This document shows positions 17,381 through 25,915 of a DNA stretch of 64,000 nucleotides, in pieces. A program made the translations under genes and the position numbers. Every line of letters starts with the position of its first letter. The stretch's first letter is position 1. Under the pieces are notes generated by a model, which was given only the letters and a program-made list of their open reading frames with translations, had not been told where the DNA came from and made no database searches. Location of the stretch: NCBI GenBank assembly GCA_018828125.1, contig JAHJWB010000013.1:186001-250000 (forward strand). Reading direction: 5' to 3'. The stretch comes from Gammaproteobacteria bacterium (GTDB lineage: Bacteria > Pseudomonadota > Gammaproteobacteria > Burkholderiales > Burkholderiaceae_C).

Positions 17381-18444
17381 TGGCCGGCCTTGATGGCGAG
17401 GTTGGCGGGCCACTCCACCGCAGGGTCTACCCGCAGCCAGGCCACGCCGGGTAGGCCGGTCTTGACCTGCTCCTGGTGGCGCAGCAGCAGCGCCTTGTCG
17501 ATCTGCGCGCGCACGCGGAACATGAGCTTCTGGCGCTCGCTGGCGGTCTCCACCGTCTTGGGGGTGAACTGCGCGGTGCTGGCGACAAACGAGACTTCTG
17601 CAGGAATCACAAAGCCCGGCGCGGCATCGAGCACGATGCGCACATCGCTGCCCAGCGCCACGCGGCCCGCCACGGTCTCGGGCAAAAAGAAGGTCATGTA
17701 CACATCGGTCAAGTCCACCAGCTGCAGAACGCGCGCGCCTGCGCCCACCACCTCGCCGGGCTGCACCACGCGGAACTGCACCCGCCCATCGCGCGGGGCC
17801 TTGAGCTCGCTGTCGGCCAGCTCCACATCAATGCGCGCCAGCGTGGCCTGCAGCGCGCGCACATTGGCCTCGGCGCTGGTCACCTGCGTGCGCGACGCAC
17901 CGATGCCCGCCTGCGCGGCCTTGGCCTGGGCTTTGGCAGCCGTCACGGCGGCCTGCTGGCTGCGCACCTTGGCGCGGTCGTCATCGAGCAACTGGCTGGA
18001 GAAAAAGCCCTCGCGCGCCAACTGCTCGGAGCGCGGCAGGCGGCGGCGGGCGGTGTCGAGGTCGCTTTCGCGCTGCGCCACTACGGCCAGGGCGGCCTGG
18101 TAGTCGCTCTCGCGCTGGGCCACCTGCACCTGCGCGCTGCTGATGGCCAGCTGCGCCTGCTGCAGCCGGGCCACGGCCTCTTCACGCTGGGCTTGCAGGC
18201 CGTCGATTTGCATGCGTGCCAGGGGTTGCCCGGTTTTGACGAAGTCGCCCTCGGACGCCAGCACCTCCAGCACCCGGCCCGCGAGCTTGGTGGCCACGGC
18301 GATCTCGGTGGCCTCGATGCGGCCGTTGCCGCTCACGAATCCGGCGCCAGGCCCCTTGGGCTGCCATGGCGCCCAGTGCAGCAGCAGCCCTCCTCCCAAC
18401 AACACCACGGCCAAGGCCGCAGCGATCTTCCATTGCTTGCTCAT
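17377..18444 (-). CDS. yhiI: HlyD-family membrane fusion protein, YhiI-like
   Basis: 355 residues. A single N-terminal membrane anchor ([17 protein letters not shown], about 8-24) is followed by a biotinyl-lipoyl-like half motif [18 protein letters not shown], a long alpha-helical hairpin (about 85-205) rich in Gln/Ala/Arg, and the closing barrel [19 protein letters not shown]. This is the periplasmic adaptor that links an inner-membrane ABC exporter to an outer-membrane channel. No TolC-like gene is in the window. It is first in the three-gene operon and its stop overlaps the rbbA GTG. The ATG at 18444 is preceded by a GGATGG ribosome-binding site. Confidence 0.88.
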   Translation of the reverse strand: MSKQWKIAAALAVVLLGGGLLLHWAPWQPKGPGAGFVSGNGRIEATEIAVATKLAGRVLEVLASEGDFVKTGQPLARMQIDGLQAQREEAVARLQQAQLAISSAQVQVAQRESDYQAALAVVAQRESDLDTARRRLPRSEQLAREGFFSSQLLDDDRAKVRSQQAAVTAAKAQAKAAQAGIGASRTQVTSAEANVRALQATLARIDVELADSELKAPRDGRVQFRVVQPGEVVGAGARVLQLVDLTDVYMTFFLPETVAGRVALGSDVRIVLDAAPGFVIPAEVSFVASTAQFTPKTVETASERQKLMFRVRAQIDKALLLRHQEQVKTGLPGVAWLRVDPAVEWPANLAIKAGQ

Positions 18445-18600
18445 GGTCCATCCTTGTGGGCGCGTTAACCCCTTGGTGGATGGTAGCTTTGCATCCCACG
18501 CCATCTGCGGCTGCAGCACACCGTCTCTTGACCTGTATCAATCGCCACCCGAACATGTGGCCTGTGCAGCCGCGCGCTCTCGATCCTTGAACAGCAACCT

Positions 18601-19257
18601 ATGACCACCCGCGCCACCCCGCCCCTTTTGAAAACTCTGGCTTGGCTGCTGGGCCGCCCCATGAGTCCCGAAGACGGGCTGCCGCAAACTGAACTGACTG
18701 CTGCGGGCCAGCGCCTCGGGTTCCCGGTGCCCCCTGCCCTGCACGCCTTTTACGCAGCCGTCGGGCGGCGTGCCGATTTGATGAACGGTTTTCAGCGGTT
18801 CGCGCCGCCGCAAGACTTGGAGCGCAGGGGCGACAAGCTGGTGTTTCTGGAGGAAAACCAGGGCGTGTGCTGGTGGGCCACCGATGCGCAGCAGCGGGTG
18901 TGGCAGACCACCGACCTGGAAACGCCCGACTGGCACGAGGAGGCCATGGGCATGGAAGCGTTCTTGCACACCATCGCGTACTACCAGATGGCACAGGGTG
19001 GCTACCCGTTCTGCGGCATGCGCGCGTGCGATGGGTTCTCAACGCCACGAGAGCTGGCTGCACTGATTGCAGCCATGCAGGCACAGGCTGTGGTTGATGT
19101 GGCGGGGCTGCGCATCTTCACCGTGGGGCCGCAGGCGCTGGTGTGGTACCTGCATGCCGAGGAGGCGCTAGCGGAGCCGGGTGTTTTTCTGAGCGTCCTG
19201 GACGCCGACCACTTCGACGCGCTCTGCGCAGAGTGGGACTTTGGCGATCTGGGCTAA
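18601..19257 (+). CDS. SMI1/KNR4 (SUKH)-like protein
   Basis: 218 residues with the SUKH-type pattern: an N-terminal helix pair (LTAAGQRLGFPVPPALHAFYAAVG, about 30-53), a central EENQGVCWWATD segment (about 84-95) typical of SUKH proteins, and a C-terminal beta-rich half. SUKH proteins include immunity partners of contact-dependent or polymorphic toxins as well as housekeeping members. No toxin, VgrG, Rhs or secretion gene is near, so an orphan or non-immunity role is equally possible. It lies between the divergent yhiI operon and a family A repeat, and is probably monocistronic. Confidence 0.6.
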   Translation: MTTRATPPLLKTLAWLLGRPMSPEDGLPQTELTAAGQRLGFPVPPALHAFYAAVGRRADLMNGFQRFAPPQDLERRGDKLVFLEENQGVCWWATDAQQRVWQTTDLETPDWHEEAMGMEAFLHTIAYYQMAQGGYPFCGMRACDGFSTPRELAALIAAMQAQAVVDVAGLRIFTVGPQALVWYLHAEEALAEPGVFLSVLDADHFDALCAEWDFGDLG

Positions 19258-19268
19258 GTGCGCAATCT

Positions 19269-19337
19269 GAAAATTTGAATAAAAAGTGGCTCTAGCGCTT
19301 ACTGAACAAGCGAAATCTGCTCTATTATTTATAGCAA
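19269..19337 (+). repeat. Dispersed family A hairpin repeat, copy 5
   Basis: CTCTAGCGCTTACTGAACAAGCG core with the right arm decayed after AAGCG. The flanks AAATTTGAATAAAAAGTGG and the trailing TTATTTATAGC correspond to other copies. It lies 11 bases after the SUKH-like gene. Confidence 0.75.
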
Positions 19338-19394
19338 ATCATCTCTTAGGGTTCAGTTCTGCTGCCCTCGCCGCACGGTGGCACCAGCCCTCAC

Positions 19395-20069
19395 TCAGCC
19401 GCGTACATCAAACGCCGACAGGTGATTGGCCAGATGCATGGCATGCGCCTGCTCGTACTGCGCCTTGCTCAATGCCCCGTAGGCAAAGTGGGGTTGCAAC
19501 GGCCCGGCATGGGTGGCGAAATCCTGCACGGCCTTTTGCAACCGCACCAGTGCCACGACGGCGTCCGGCGTGGACGCATCCAGCGCGGGCGCGCCCGGGA
19601 TGGGCTCCGCCAGGTTGTGGCTCATGTGGCCGCGCAGCGCAAATACTTCGAAGGCTGCAGCGCCCAGTGTGTTCTGAAACAGTGCCGACTTGGGCGCCGG
19701 AAAGCCCCGCAGCGAAAACTCGATGCTCTGTGCGCAGTGCTCCAGCGTCTGGGACCAGTTCCAGGCCGTGGCGGGTGCCAGCGCGCTGACCGACGCTCCT
19801 GCAAGGCGCTCGACCTCCCGCATGGCATCGCCCAGAGTGCCAAAGACCAGTTGCCGGTCGTTGCCTGGCTGGTGCAACAGGTAGCCGACCCCAGCGGCAG
19901 CAGCCACGCCAAGTGCCGCCAGACCCGCGCCACCCTTCAGGAACGTTCTGCGCGGTGTGTCGGCCCCGGGCGGCGCAGAAGGGGATTTAGCAGCGCCTTG
20001 GTCGCTGCCGTTGGAAGTGGCTGGCATAGGGTTGTAATCTGCAAGAGATGAGATAGGGGTATCCGGCAT
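19395..20069 (-). CDS. Tat-exported DUF1569-like (DinB-fold-like) protein
   Basis: About 224 residues. A twin-arginine signal PRRTFLKGG followed by a hydrophobic stretch AALGVAAAAGVGYLL indicates export by Tat. The C-terminal half ends in FAYGALSKAQYEQAHAMHLA followed by NHLSAF, which resembles the DUF1569 family, a DinB-like four-helix bundle with histidines that may bind metal. The start could be 20069 or 20027; both leave the Tat motif intact. Nothing in the surroundings identifies a partner. The function is unknown. Confidence 0.65.
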   Translation of the reverse strand: MPDTPISSLADYNPMPATSNGSDQGAAKSPSAPPGADTPRRTFLKGGAGLAALGVAAAAGVGYLLHQPGNDRQLVFGTLGDAMREVERLAGASVSALAPATAWNWSQTLEHCAQSIEFSLRGFPAPKSALFQNTLGAAAFEVFALRGHMSHNLAEPIPGAPALDASTPDAVVALVRLQKAVQDFATHAGPLQPHFAYGALSKAQYEQAHAMHLANHLSAFDVRG

Positions 20070-20267
20070 TTTGTCGTCACCCAGACCTGCAGCGGCTACC
20101 GCTATGACGAGGTTTACGGCGTGGGGGTCGCCCAGCCGACACAGATGGGCGTTCAGTCCCGCAGACCGTTGCACGGTGGGCGAAGCGGTCGGAGACGCTT
20201 GCCAAAAGCGCAACGGCAATGACCCGCGCCCTCGGAAGGTCACACGCTCAAGTACTCACGTACTCAC

Positions 20268-21464
20268 TCACGCAGCGGTCATTGCTACCGGCAGGTCGGG
20301 CACTGCTGCAGGCTTCGCCAGCACTTCGACCCGGTTGCGACCCCTCTCCTTGGCAAGGTACATGGCCTCATCGGCGCGCTGCAGTGCTGCGTCTGCAGTG
20401 TCGCCATGGGCACACAAGGTCACGCCCACGCTTACGGTTAGGTGAATGGGGCGCTGGTCAGTGACCAGGGGGTGCGCCTCTATCAGCGCCCGCAGGCGCT
20501 CTGCGACGGCAATGGCGCCGCCGCCGCCCGCGTTGGGCAAAAAGATGGCGAATTCTTCGCCTCCCAGACGACCCAGCACGTCTTCGTTGCGCAGGCAGCG
20601 ATTGGCCAGAACCACGAAATGGCGCAGCACATCGTCACCCGCCCTGTGCCCCCAGGTGTCGTTCACCTTCTTGAAATGATCCAGATCCATCACCAGCACA
20701 GGCACCGCCGTCTGGGTGCGCTCGGCGCTGCTGATCGCTTTGTCCAGCAACGTTAGAAACGCCCGGCGATTGAATACGTTGGTCAGCGGATCAACTTCGG
20801 CCAGGTGCCGCAGTTCGCTGGTGATGAACTCGTTGGTCAGGATGAGCGCGCCAAACCCCAGCAGCACCACCGCCAAGATGGCCTCCAGCACCACAAACTG
20901 CGACACCAGATTGACATCCATCTGCCCACTGGCGTTTGCGGGCAATGCCAGCTTGAAAAATACGGGCCGCAGCAACAAGAATGTGCCGTGCAACCCGGCC
21001 ACCATCGCCAGCAAATAGCGCGCAGGAACCCGGCGCAGTTCACCCTTTGCGAGCGTAAAGGCTGTGAGCAAAAAGCAGATGCCCGATCCCAACCCGGCCA
21101 GCAAAAAACGCATGCCCAGGTGCGGCTGCACCACCGTGAAGTACACCGACAGCGAGATCAAAACCCCAATGCCCACTACCCCATAGACGTGCGACACCGG
21201 CTGACGCCCCATGTAATTGCGGCTGGCCAGTAGACAGAAGTACGCGGCTATGGAAATCGCCGCTTGCGAGATCATGACGGCGAACACTTCAGGAACCCAG
21301 TCCCGCACCAGCAAACTGACACTGAACACCGACCCAAACAGAAACGAGAGCATCCACAGGCGTAAGCCCGGAATGGTCTTGTTGAAGAACCACACGGCAT
21401 ACAGCACCGAAGTGATCAGCGCCGTCAGGATGGCGGCAAGGGTGAGGAGTGTGGGGCTGTGCAC
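20268..21464 (-). CDS. Membrane-bound GGDEF diguanylate cyclase
   Basis: 398 residues. Six or seven N-terminal membrane helices occupy about 1-215. A linker leads into a GGDEF domain with DPLTNVFNRRAF (about 233-244), LVMDLDHFKKVNDTWGHRAGD and the active-site GGEEF (about 316-320). The autoinhibitory I-site RNED stands five residues before GGEEF, so product inhibition by cyclic di-GMP is expected. No EAL domain. Predicted to make c-di-GMP at the inner membrane in response to an unidentified signal. The start is GTG; no nearby ATG fits. A PilZ-domain protein that could read such a signal is at 61457, but far away. Confidence 0.9.
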   Translation of the reverse strand: MHSPTLLTLAAILTALITSVLYAVWFFNKTIPGLRLWMLSFLFGSVFSVSLLVRDWVPEVFAVMISQAAISIAAYFCLLASRNYMGRQPVSHVYGVVGIGVLISLSVYFTVVQPHLGMRFLLAGLGSGICFLLTAFTLAKGELRRVPARYLLAMVAGLHGTFLLLRPVFFKLALPANASGQMDVNLVSQFVVLEAILAVVLLGFGALILTNEFITSELRHLAEVDPLTNVFNRRAFLTLLDKAISSAERTQTAVPVLVMDLDHFKKVNDTWGHRAGDDVLRHFVVLANRCLRNEDVLGRLGGEEFAIFLPNAGGGGAIAVAERLRALIEAHPLVTDQRPIHLTVSVGVTLCAHGDTADAALQRADEAMYLAKERGRNRVEVLAKPAAVPDLPVAMTAA

Positions 21465-21632
21465 GGAAGGCTTGCGACGAGCGGGGGCAGCTCGAATGTT
21501 AACCGGGCACTACATGAATTTTCGGCTTCTGCGGCGTTGCGGCGATCTTGTTGTTGTTTGCCAAGGCCGTCGCGAGGCGCCTTGACGGGGGGATCTGGCC
21601 GCTGTCGCACCGCGTGGCCTGTACGCCCGGGG

Positions 21633-22916
21633 TCACCCCACCACGTTGCACTCTCTGCGCAGCAGTGCCAGCGCGTCGTGCAGCTGGTAGTCGCTGTCGC
21701 TGGTCAGCGTCTTTTCTGCGTCCTGCACAAACGCCGTCCACAGCGTGGTGTAGTCCTGCTGGTAGGCACCTGCGGCATGCGTGCGGATGAAATCGGCGGC
21801 CAATGCGGGTTGCCAGCCCGACTTGCGGATCTTGCGGATAAGGCTGGCGGCCGTTTTTTCGGTCAGCAAGGTCTTTTTGGGTACCCCTGCGGCCAGGCAC
21901 ACAAACAAGGTCAGCAACGAGTGCTCGTCGTCATTGCCCTCGGTCGTTTTCGTCCAGGTCTTGCTGGCGGGCAGGGGCGGGTCGCCGCCCTCTTCCAGCG
22001 CATCCAGGCTGCGGTGGAAGTTGTCCACCTCGGCCAATGGGTCGTCCAGCAAAAAATACCGGGCGCGAAACGAGCCTGTGGGGCGCAGCAGCGTGCGTGG
22101 CGGGGTGGCGCCGTCCAGCAACCGCGGCATATCGGCCAGCACCGCAGCGGACTGGGCCAGCATGACCTCGCGCAGCTCGGGCGGCACACCGGCGGGCAGG
22201 TGCAATCCGGGGGCGGGTGCCTGCTTTTTCTTGCGAAGGGCCAGCAGCAGTTTTTCGAAGCTGGTGGCGTTGGGCCATTCGCCCAGGGCCATGGCTTTGG
22301 GCGCCAGCGCCTGCATGAGCAAGCCGGTGCGGATGACGGCCTCAGCGTCGGCACCTGCGGCCTCCAGCTCGTCGGTATCCAGGTCGTACTGCTCGGCCAG
22401 CCACTGTGCGGCGGCAATGGCCTGTGCAACCTCCGTACGGCGGGCCAGCTCGGCGCGGTAGTCTGTGTGGCTGCGCAGCGACCACACCGCCAGCAGCGGG
22501 GTCTCGGCATCGGCGTACCCGGCCATGCCAAAGTTGCTGCTCTCGGGCATCGCAATCAGGCGCTTGAGCATGTCGGATCCACCCTTGGACCGCGACAAAA
22601 AGGAGTGATCGCGCAATGATGCGGCGGCCTTGTTCAAGTCACCCCCGGTACTGTCCAGCAGGTACAGGCTGATGAGATTGACCATGCGGTCGCGGGCTTT
22701 TTCCAGCTCGGGGCGTAAAAACTCACTGCCAAAGTACCGCGCAATCTGCACCATGCCCTTGGGCGCATCAGCGTTCATGGCGTCCAACTTGGCCGCATCG
22801 ATGATGCCGTGTTGCACGCCGTGCGCCAGGGCCTTTTCGAAAAAAGGGCGGGCGTCATGGAGCTGCAGGGCTTTGGCCCCCGCAGCCTGGGTGGAGGACT
22901 TTTCGTCAGCGGTCAT
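21633..22916 (-). CDS. Conserved-looking protein of unknown function, last in the J-domain gene series
   Basis: 427 residues, cytoplasmic (no signal or membrane segment). It is mainly alpha-helical by composition, with helical blocks such as LRPELEKARDRMVNLISLYL and SLIRKIRKSGWQPALAADFI. No catalytic motif is recognised. Coding is supported by consistent high-GC codon use and normal length. It follows the 252-residue unknown protein on the same strand across a family B terminator repeat, so it may be only partly co-transcribed with it. The shared acidic/helical character with the two preceding unknown proteins suggests one functional set. Confidence 0.65.
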   Translation of the reverse strand: MTADEKSSTQAAGAKALQLHDARPFFEKALAHGVQHGIIDAAKLDAMNADAPKGMVQIARYFGSEFLRPELEKARDRMVNLISLYLLDSTGGDLNKAAASLRDHSFLSRSKGGSDMLKRLIAMPESSNFGMAGYADAETPLLAVWSLRSHTDYRAELARRTEVAQAIAAAQWLAEQYDLDTDELEAAGADAEAVIRTGLLMQALAPKAMALGEWPNATSFEKLLLALRKKKQAPAPGLHLPAGVPPELREVMLAQSAAVLADMPRLLDGATPPRTLLRPTGSFRARYFLLDDPLAEVDNFHRSLDALEEGGDPPLPASKTWTKTTEGNDDEHSLLTLFVCLAAGVPKKTLLTEKTAASLIRKIRKSGWQPALAADFIRTHAAGAYQQDYTTLWTAFVQDAEKTLTSDSDYQLHDALALLRRECNVVG

Positions 22917-22942
22917 TCAGTGGGCCATTCCATCAGCCGTTA

Positions 22943-23095
22943 AGACTGGCACTGCAAAGGCCAGCGCTCCCGAGCAAGGGCCGCCAGACAGCGTAAGCGG
23001 CGCTTCGCTTGCGTGCGCTGGGGCGTCCCCCTCCCGCATTGCGCAGCAATGCGAGACAGGGGTGAAGGCACGAAGCGACTCAGGGGGGTGCCCCA
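22943..23095 (-). repeat. Family B terminator-type repeat, copy 3
   Basis: Read on the minus strand it begins just after the TGA of the 23098-23856 gene with CACCCCCCTGAGTCGCTTCG and ends in a CTGGC/GCCAG hairpin (22946-22964). The T-run is weak (TCTTA), making this a decayed terminator copy. Confidence 0.7.
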
Positions 23096-23097
23096 TC

Positions 23098-23856
23098 TCA
23101 GATTGCCGATTCTTCGTCGGATGCGCGAGCTGCAGGCGTGGCCTTGCCGCGGTCGGTATCGCTGGTTTCGAACTTGCCGTCGTCTTCTTCGGCAGGTTCA
23201 TCGCCCTCTTCCAAGCCCAGGTCAAAGGCACGGGCTTTGGCGCGCAGCACCAGCAGCATCTCGATGAACAAATCGCGACATTCATAGCGCAGCAGCCAGG
23301 CCATCTGCATCCAGTCGCGGTCGGCCACTTCGTCCTGATCGACGCGCGGCTGCACGTAGCCGGAGGCCAGCAGTTCGTCGTCCGTCAGCGTCACGCCGTA
23401 GTCTTCAGCCGCGTCAAACGTGCCAGTGCGGGCGAAGGCTTCAATGCGGCTCCACTTCTCGGCAAAGTAGTTGGCCAGCGCCTCGCTTCCACCGTCCAGC
23501 TCGCCGATGGCAGTGAGGAACTCCACCGTATCGGCGCCATCGCGGAAGACGACCGCGTTGACCATGCTGCGCAGGTGCGTGTGCGTGAGGTCTTTGTACT
23601 GTTTTTCCAGCACCATCGCGCGGGCAAACTGCTCGGGCGTGACGAGCATATTGACCACCGACGCCTTGGACTCGTCGTATTCGCGCATCACCGCCAGAAT
23701 GTCCTTGGGCGCCAACTGGTCCAGCACCACCATCAGGGCGTTGTCGCCGTCGGTGTCGGCCAGTTCGGCCAATGCCGACTCGGCTCCCACAATGTCACCC
23801 GCAGCAATGAGGCTGGTGGTTTTGGTGATGAGGGCGAGATGGGTGTTGTTGCTCAT
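23098..23856 (-). CDS. Unknown acidic protein in the J-domain gene series
   Basis: 252 residues starting at the ATG that follows an AAGGAA ribosome-binding site. It is helical, with ALAELADTDGDNALMVVLDQL (about 28-48) and a run of Asp/Glu near the C-terminus (GLEEGDEPAEEDDGKFETSD). No signal, membrane segment or known catalytic motif. It sits downstream of the J-domain gene and the 192-residue unknown protein, with a family B repeat on each side. Coding looks solid; the function is not assignable. Confidence 0.65.
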   Translation of the reverse strand: MSNNTHLALITKTTSLIAAGDIVGAESALAELADTDGDNALMVVLDQLAPKDILAVMREYDESKASVVNMLVTPEQFARAMVLEKQYKDLTHTHLRSMVNAVVFRDGADTVEFLTAIGELDGGSEALANYFAEKWSRIEAFARTGTFDAAEDYGVTLTDDELLASGYVQPRVDQDEVADRDWMQMAWLLRYECRDLFIEMLLVLRAKARAFDLGLEEGDEPAEEDDGKFETSDTDRGKATPAARASDEESAI

Positions 23857-23905
23857 GCGAAATTCCTTTTCATTGGTGCGTTGCGCAATACGCATAGCGC
23901 AGCGG

Positions 23906-24010
23906 ATAAAACTGGCGCAGCAATCGCCAGTGGCCACCGCGCAGGGGCCGCCCCGCCGCGCCTGCGGCATCCTTATGGATGGCGAAGGCGCGCAACGGCT
24001 CAGCCGGTGC
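23906..24010 (-). repeat. Family B terminator-type repeat, copy 4
   Basis: Read on the minus strand it starts at the stop codon of the 24012-24590 gene and ends in ACTGGCG/CGCCAGT (arms at 23925-23931 and 23911-23917), then TTTTA, a good intrinsic terminator. Confidence 0.8.
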
Positions 24011-24011
24011 T

Positions 24012-24590
24012 TCATTCCTTGCGGTCAAAGCCCACATCCGACAGCCAGTTCGAGCTGGCTTCTTCACGGCCCCGGCTGTTCTTGGGATCCACCGCATCGT
24101 CGGCGCTCAGCGCGTCGTAGCCGTCCTCGTGTTCTGCTGCGTCGTCTGCATCGTCCGCTTCGCCTTCGCCTTCCGCATGCAAGGACGCAGCAGACGCCAT
24201 GCGTGCATGTTGCTGCAGATACTCCAGCCCCGCCGCCACGGCCATGAAACGCGCGCCTTGTGGCTCGCGCAGCACGGTTTGCGCCAGGCTGGTTGCCCAG
24301 GGCTCCAGCGTGATGGCATGGGTCAGGCTGTGCCAATCGGGCAAATCATCAATCGGCAGGCCCAGCAAGTGCTCGACCGCTGCAGGCTTGACGAACCGAA
24401 ACCCTCTGTGAAAGGCCACGGCCACCATCTCAGGGGCCAACTCCATCATCTGCACCAAAAACGCAATCTCGTTGCGCTTTTCTGCCAGGCGTTTGCGCAA
24501 AACATCGTTGCCCTCGGAGTCGGAAACCAAGTCATCCAGCTCGGCCTGGTAGGCCGAGCACAGGTCATAAAAGTAGGGAGAGATTTTCAA
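24012..24590 (-). CDS. Unknown helical protein coupled to the J-domain gene
   Basis: 192 residues. The first 130 are helical (KISPYFYDLCSAYQAELDDL at the start). The last 55 are strongly acidic and Ala-rich (EGEGEADDADDAAEHEDG) and likely disordered. Its ATG overlaps the stop of the upstream J-domain gene by four bases (ATGA), so the two are translationally coupled and probably work together. It is a candidate dedicated partner or client of that J-protein; that is inference. No known domain is recognised. Confidence 0.65.
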   Translation of the reverse strand: MKISPYFYDLCSAYQAELDDLVSDSEGNDVLRKRLAEKRNEIAFLVQMMELAPEMVAVAFHRGFRFVKPAAVEHLLGLPIDDLPDWHSLTHAITLEPWATSLAQTVLREPQGARFMAVAAGLEYLQQHARMASAASLHAEGEGEADDADDAAEHEDGYDALSADDAVDPKNSRGREEASSNWLSDVGFDRKE

Positions 24591-24883
24591 GATGCGGTCG
24601 TCGTCGTCAAAATGCGCGTGGAATAGGCTTGCCAGATTTCCTGGGCCGTCTGCAGCGGGTCGTCCAGCAGGTTGCGGCGGCGGTTGTCGTCGTAGGCCTG
24701 GCGGGCGGTGTCGTCTGACAGCACTTCGTAGGCCTTTTGCACCGCCTGAAATTGCAGGGCTGCGTCGGGTGCGTTGTTGCGGTCCGGGTGGTAGAAAGAC
24801 GCCTTCTGGCGAAACGCCTTCTTGATGTCCGCCAGCGTCGCGTTGGCAGCAAGCCCCAGGGCTGCGTAGTGGTCTGCGGTCAT
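24587..24883 (-). CDS. Small J-domain (DnaJ-like) protein
   Basis: 98 residues, essentially only a J-domain: DHYAALGLAANATLADIKKA for helix I-II, the HPD tripeptide at residues 32-34, and FQAVQKAYEVLSDDTARQAYD for helices III-IV. It lacks the Gly/Phe region, zinc fingers and client-binding C-terminal domains of DnaJ. Such proteins stimulate an Hsp70 ATPase; the HPD motif is intact, so this should be able to. The ATG at 24883 fits the J-domain start better than the longer upstream frame. It lies 67 bases downstream of yebC on the same strand and heads the unknown genes at 24012, 23098 and 21633. Confidence 0.85.
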   Translation of the reverse strand: MTADHYAALGLAANATLADIKKAFRQKASFYHPDRNNAPDAALQFQAVQKAYEVLSDDTARQAYDDNRRRNLLDDPLQTAQEIWQAYSTRILTTTTAS

Positions 24884-24950
24884 GGCTGAAGAAACAAGGC
24901 GGCTGCCCACCGCTGTTGCCACTCGCTGTGGCGTCGATACAAGGCCTGCA

Positions 24951-25664
24951 TCAACCGCCCAGGCTCACAAACACGTTTTGCACATCGTCGTTGCCGTCGA
25001 TGGCCGCCAGAAAACTCTCAACCTCTTCCAGCTGTTCGGCTGTCAGGTTGGCAGGGTCCACGGGGTTTTTGGGCTTGTAGCCCAACTTCACTGACAACAC
25101 ATTGAAGCCATGGGCGGGCAGCGCGCGGCTCACCAGGTCGAGTTCGGCGGGGTCGGTCCAGAAAGTGGTGGTGCCCGCCTCGTCGCCCGCTTCGCAGTCT
25201 TGGGCACCGGCTTCGATGGCAGCTTCTTCGGGGTCGGCACCTGGAACGGCAGGCTCGGCCTCGATCATGCCGACATGGTCAAAGTCCCATGCCACCGAAC
25301 CCGAGGTACCCAGCTGCCCCTTGCGGAACAGCACGCGCATCTCGGGCGCCGTGCGTTTGACGTTGTCGGTCAGGCATTCGACCATCACCGCCACCTGGTG
25401 GGGGGCATAGCCTTCGTAGATGACGCGCTCGTAATTCACGGCGTCGGCACCCGTGCCAGAGCCCTTCTTGATGGCGCGCTCCAGTGTGTCCTTGGGCATG
25501 GATGCCTTGCGGGCCTGCTCTACCACCAGGCGCAGGCGCGCATTGCTGGCCGGGTCCGCACCACCGCGTGCGGCCACGGTGATTTCCTTGACCAGCTTGC
25601 CAAACAGCTTGCCTCTGGCATCAGCGACCTGTGCCTTGCCCTTTGCTTTCCACTGCGCGCCCAT
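24951..25664 (-). CDS. yebC: YebC/PmpR-family protein
   Basis: 237 residues, normal for the family. N-terminal [18 protein letters not shown] and [18 protein letters not shown] are the conserved YebC signature, followed by [18 protein letters not shown] and [19 protein letters not shown]. YebC-type proteins have been described as transcription regulators and, more recently, as ribosome-associated factors that relieve stalling at proline-rich sequences. The shorter start at 25664 ([10 protein letters not shown]) is the family start. It is divergent from the SpmA/B-type gene; the J-domain gene follows it. Confidence 0.93.
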   Translation of the reverse strand: MGAQWKAKGKAQVADARGKLFGKLVKEITVAARGGADPASNARLRLVVEQARKASMPKDTLERAIKKGSGTGADAVNYERVIYEGYAPHQVAVMVECLTDNVKRTAPEMRVLFRKGQLGTSGSVAWDFDHVGMIEAEPAVPGADPEEAAIEAGAQDCEAGDEAGTTTFWTDPAELDLVSRALPAHGFNVLSVKLGYKPKNPVDPANLTAEQLEEVESFLAAIDGNDDVQNVFVSLGG

Positions 25665-25915
25665 GGTGATGTCTTTCTTGGAGTTGCGGCGCGCCACGGC
25701 GCCTGTGAATGTGTTGGCGGCCCCTGCGTGCAGGCATCCGAAACCCCCTGCAACCCTGGCAAAAGGACGGTATGCACGTCTGAACCGAACCCTATAGGGT
25801 ACCACTGACCCGCACGTTGCCGCGCCGCCACGCCAAACGGCCCGGCATTGCGCAGGGGCGGGTAACCTCATCACCTTATGCGCGCCCTTTCACCCTACGC
25901 ACTCCAGGACCACTG

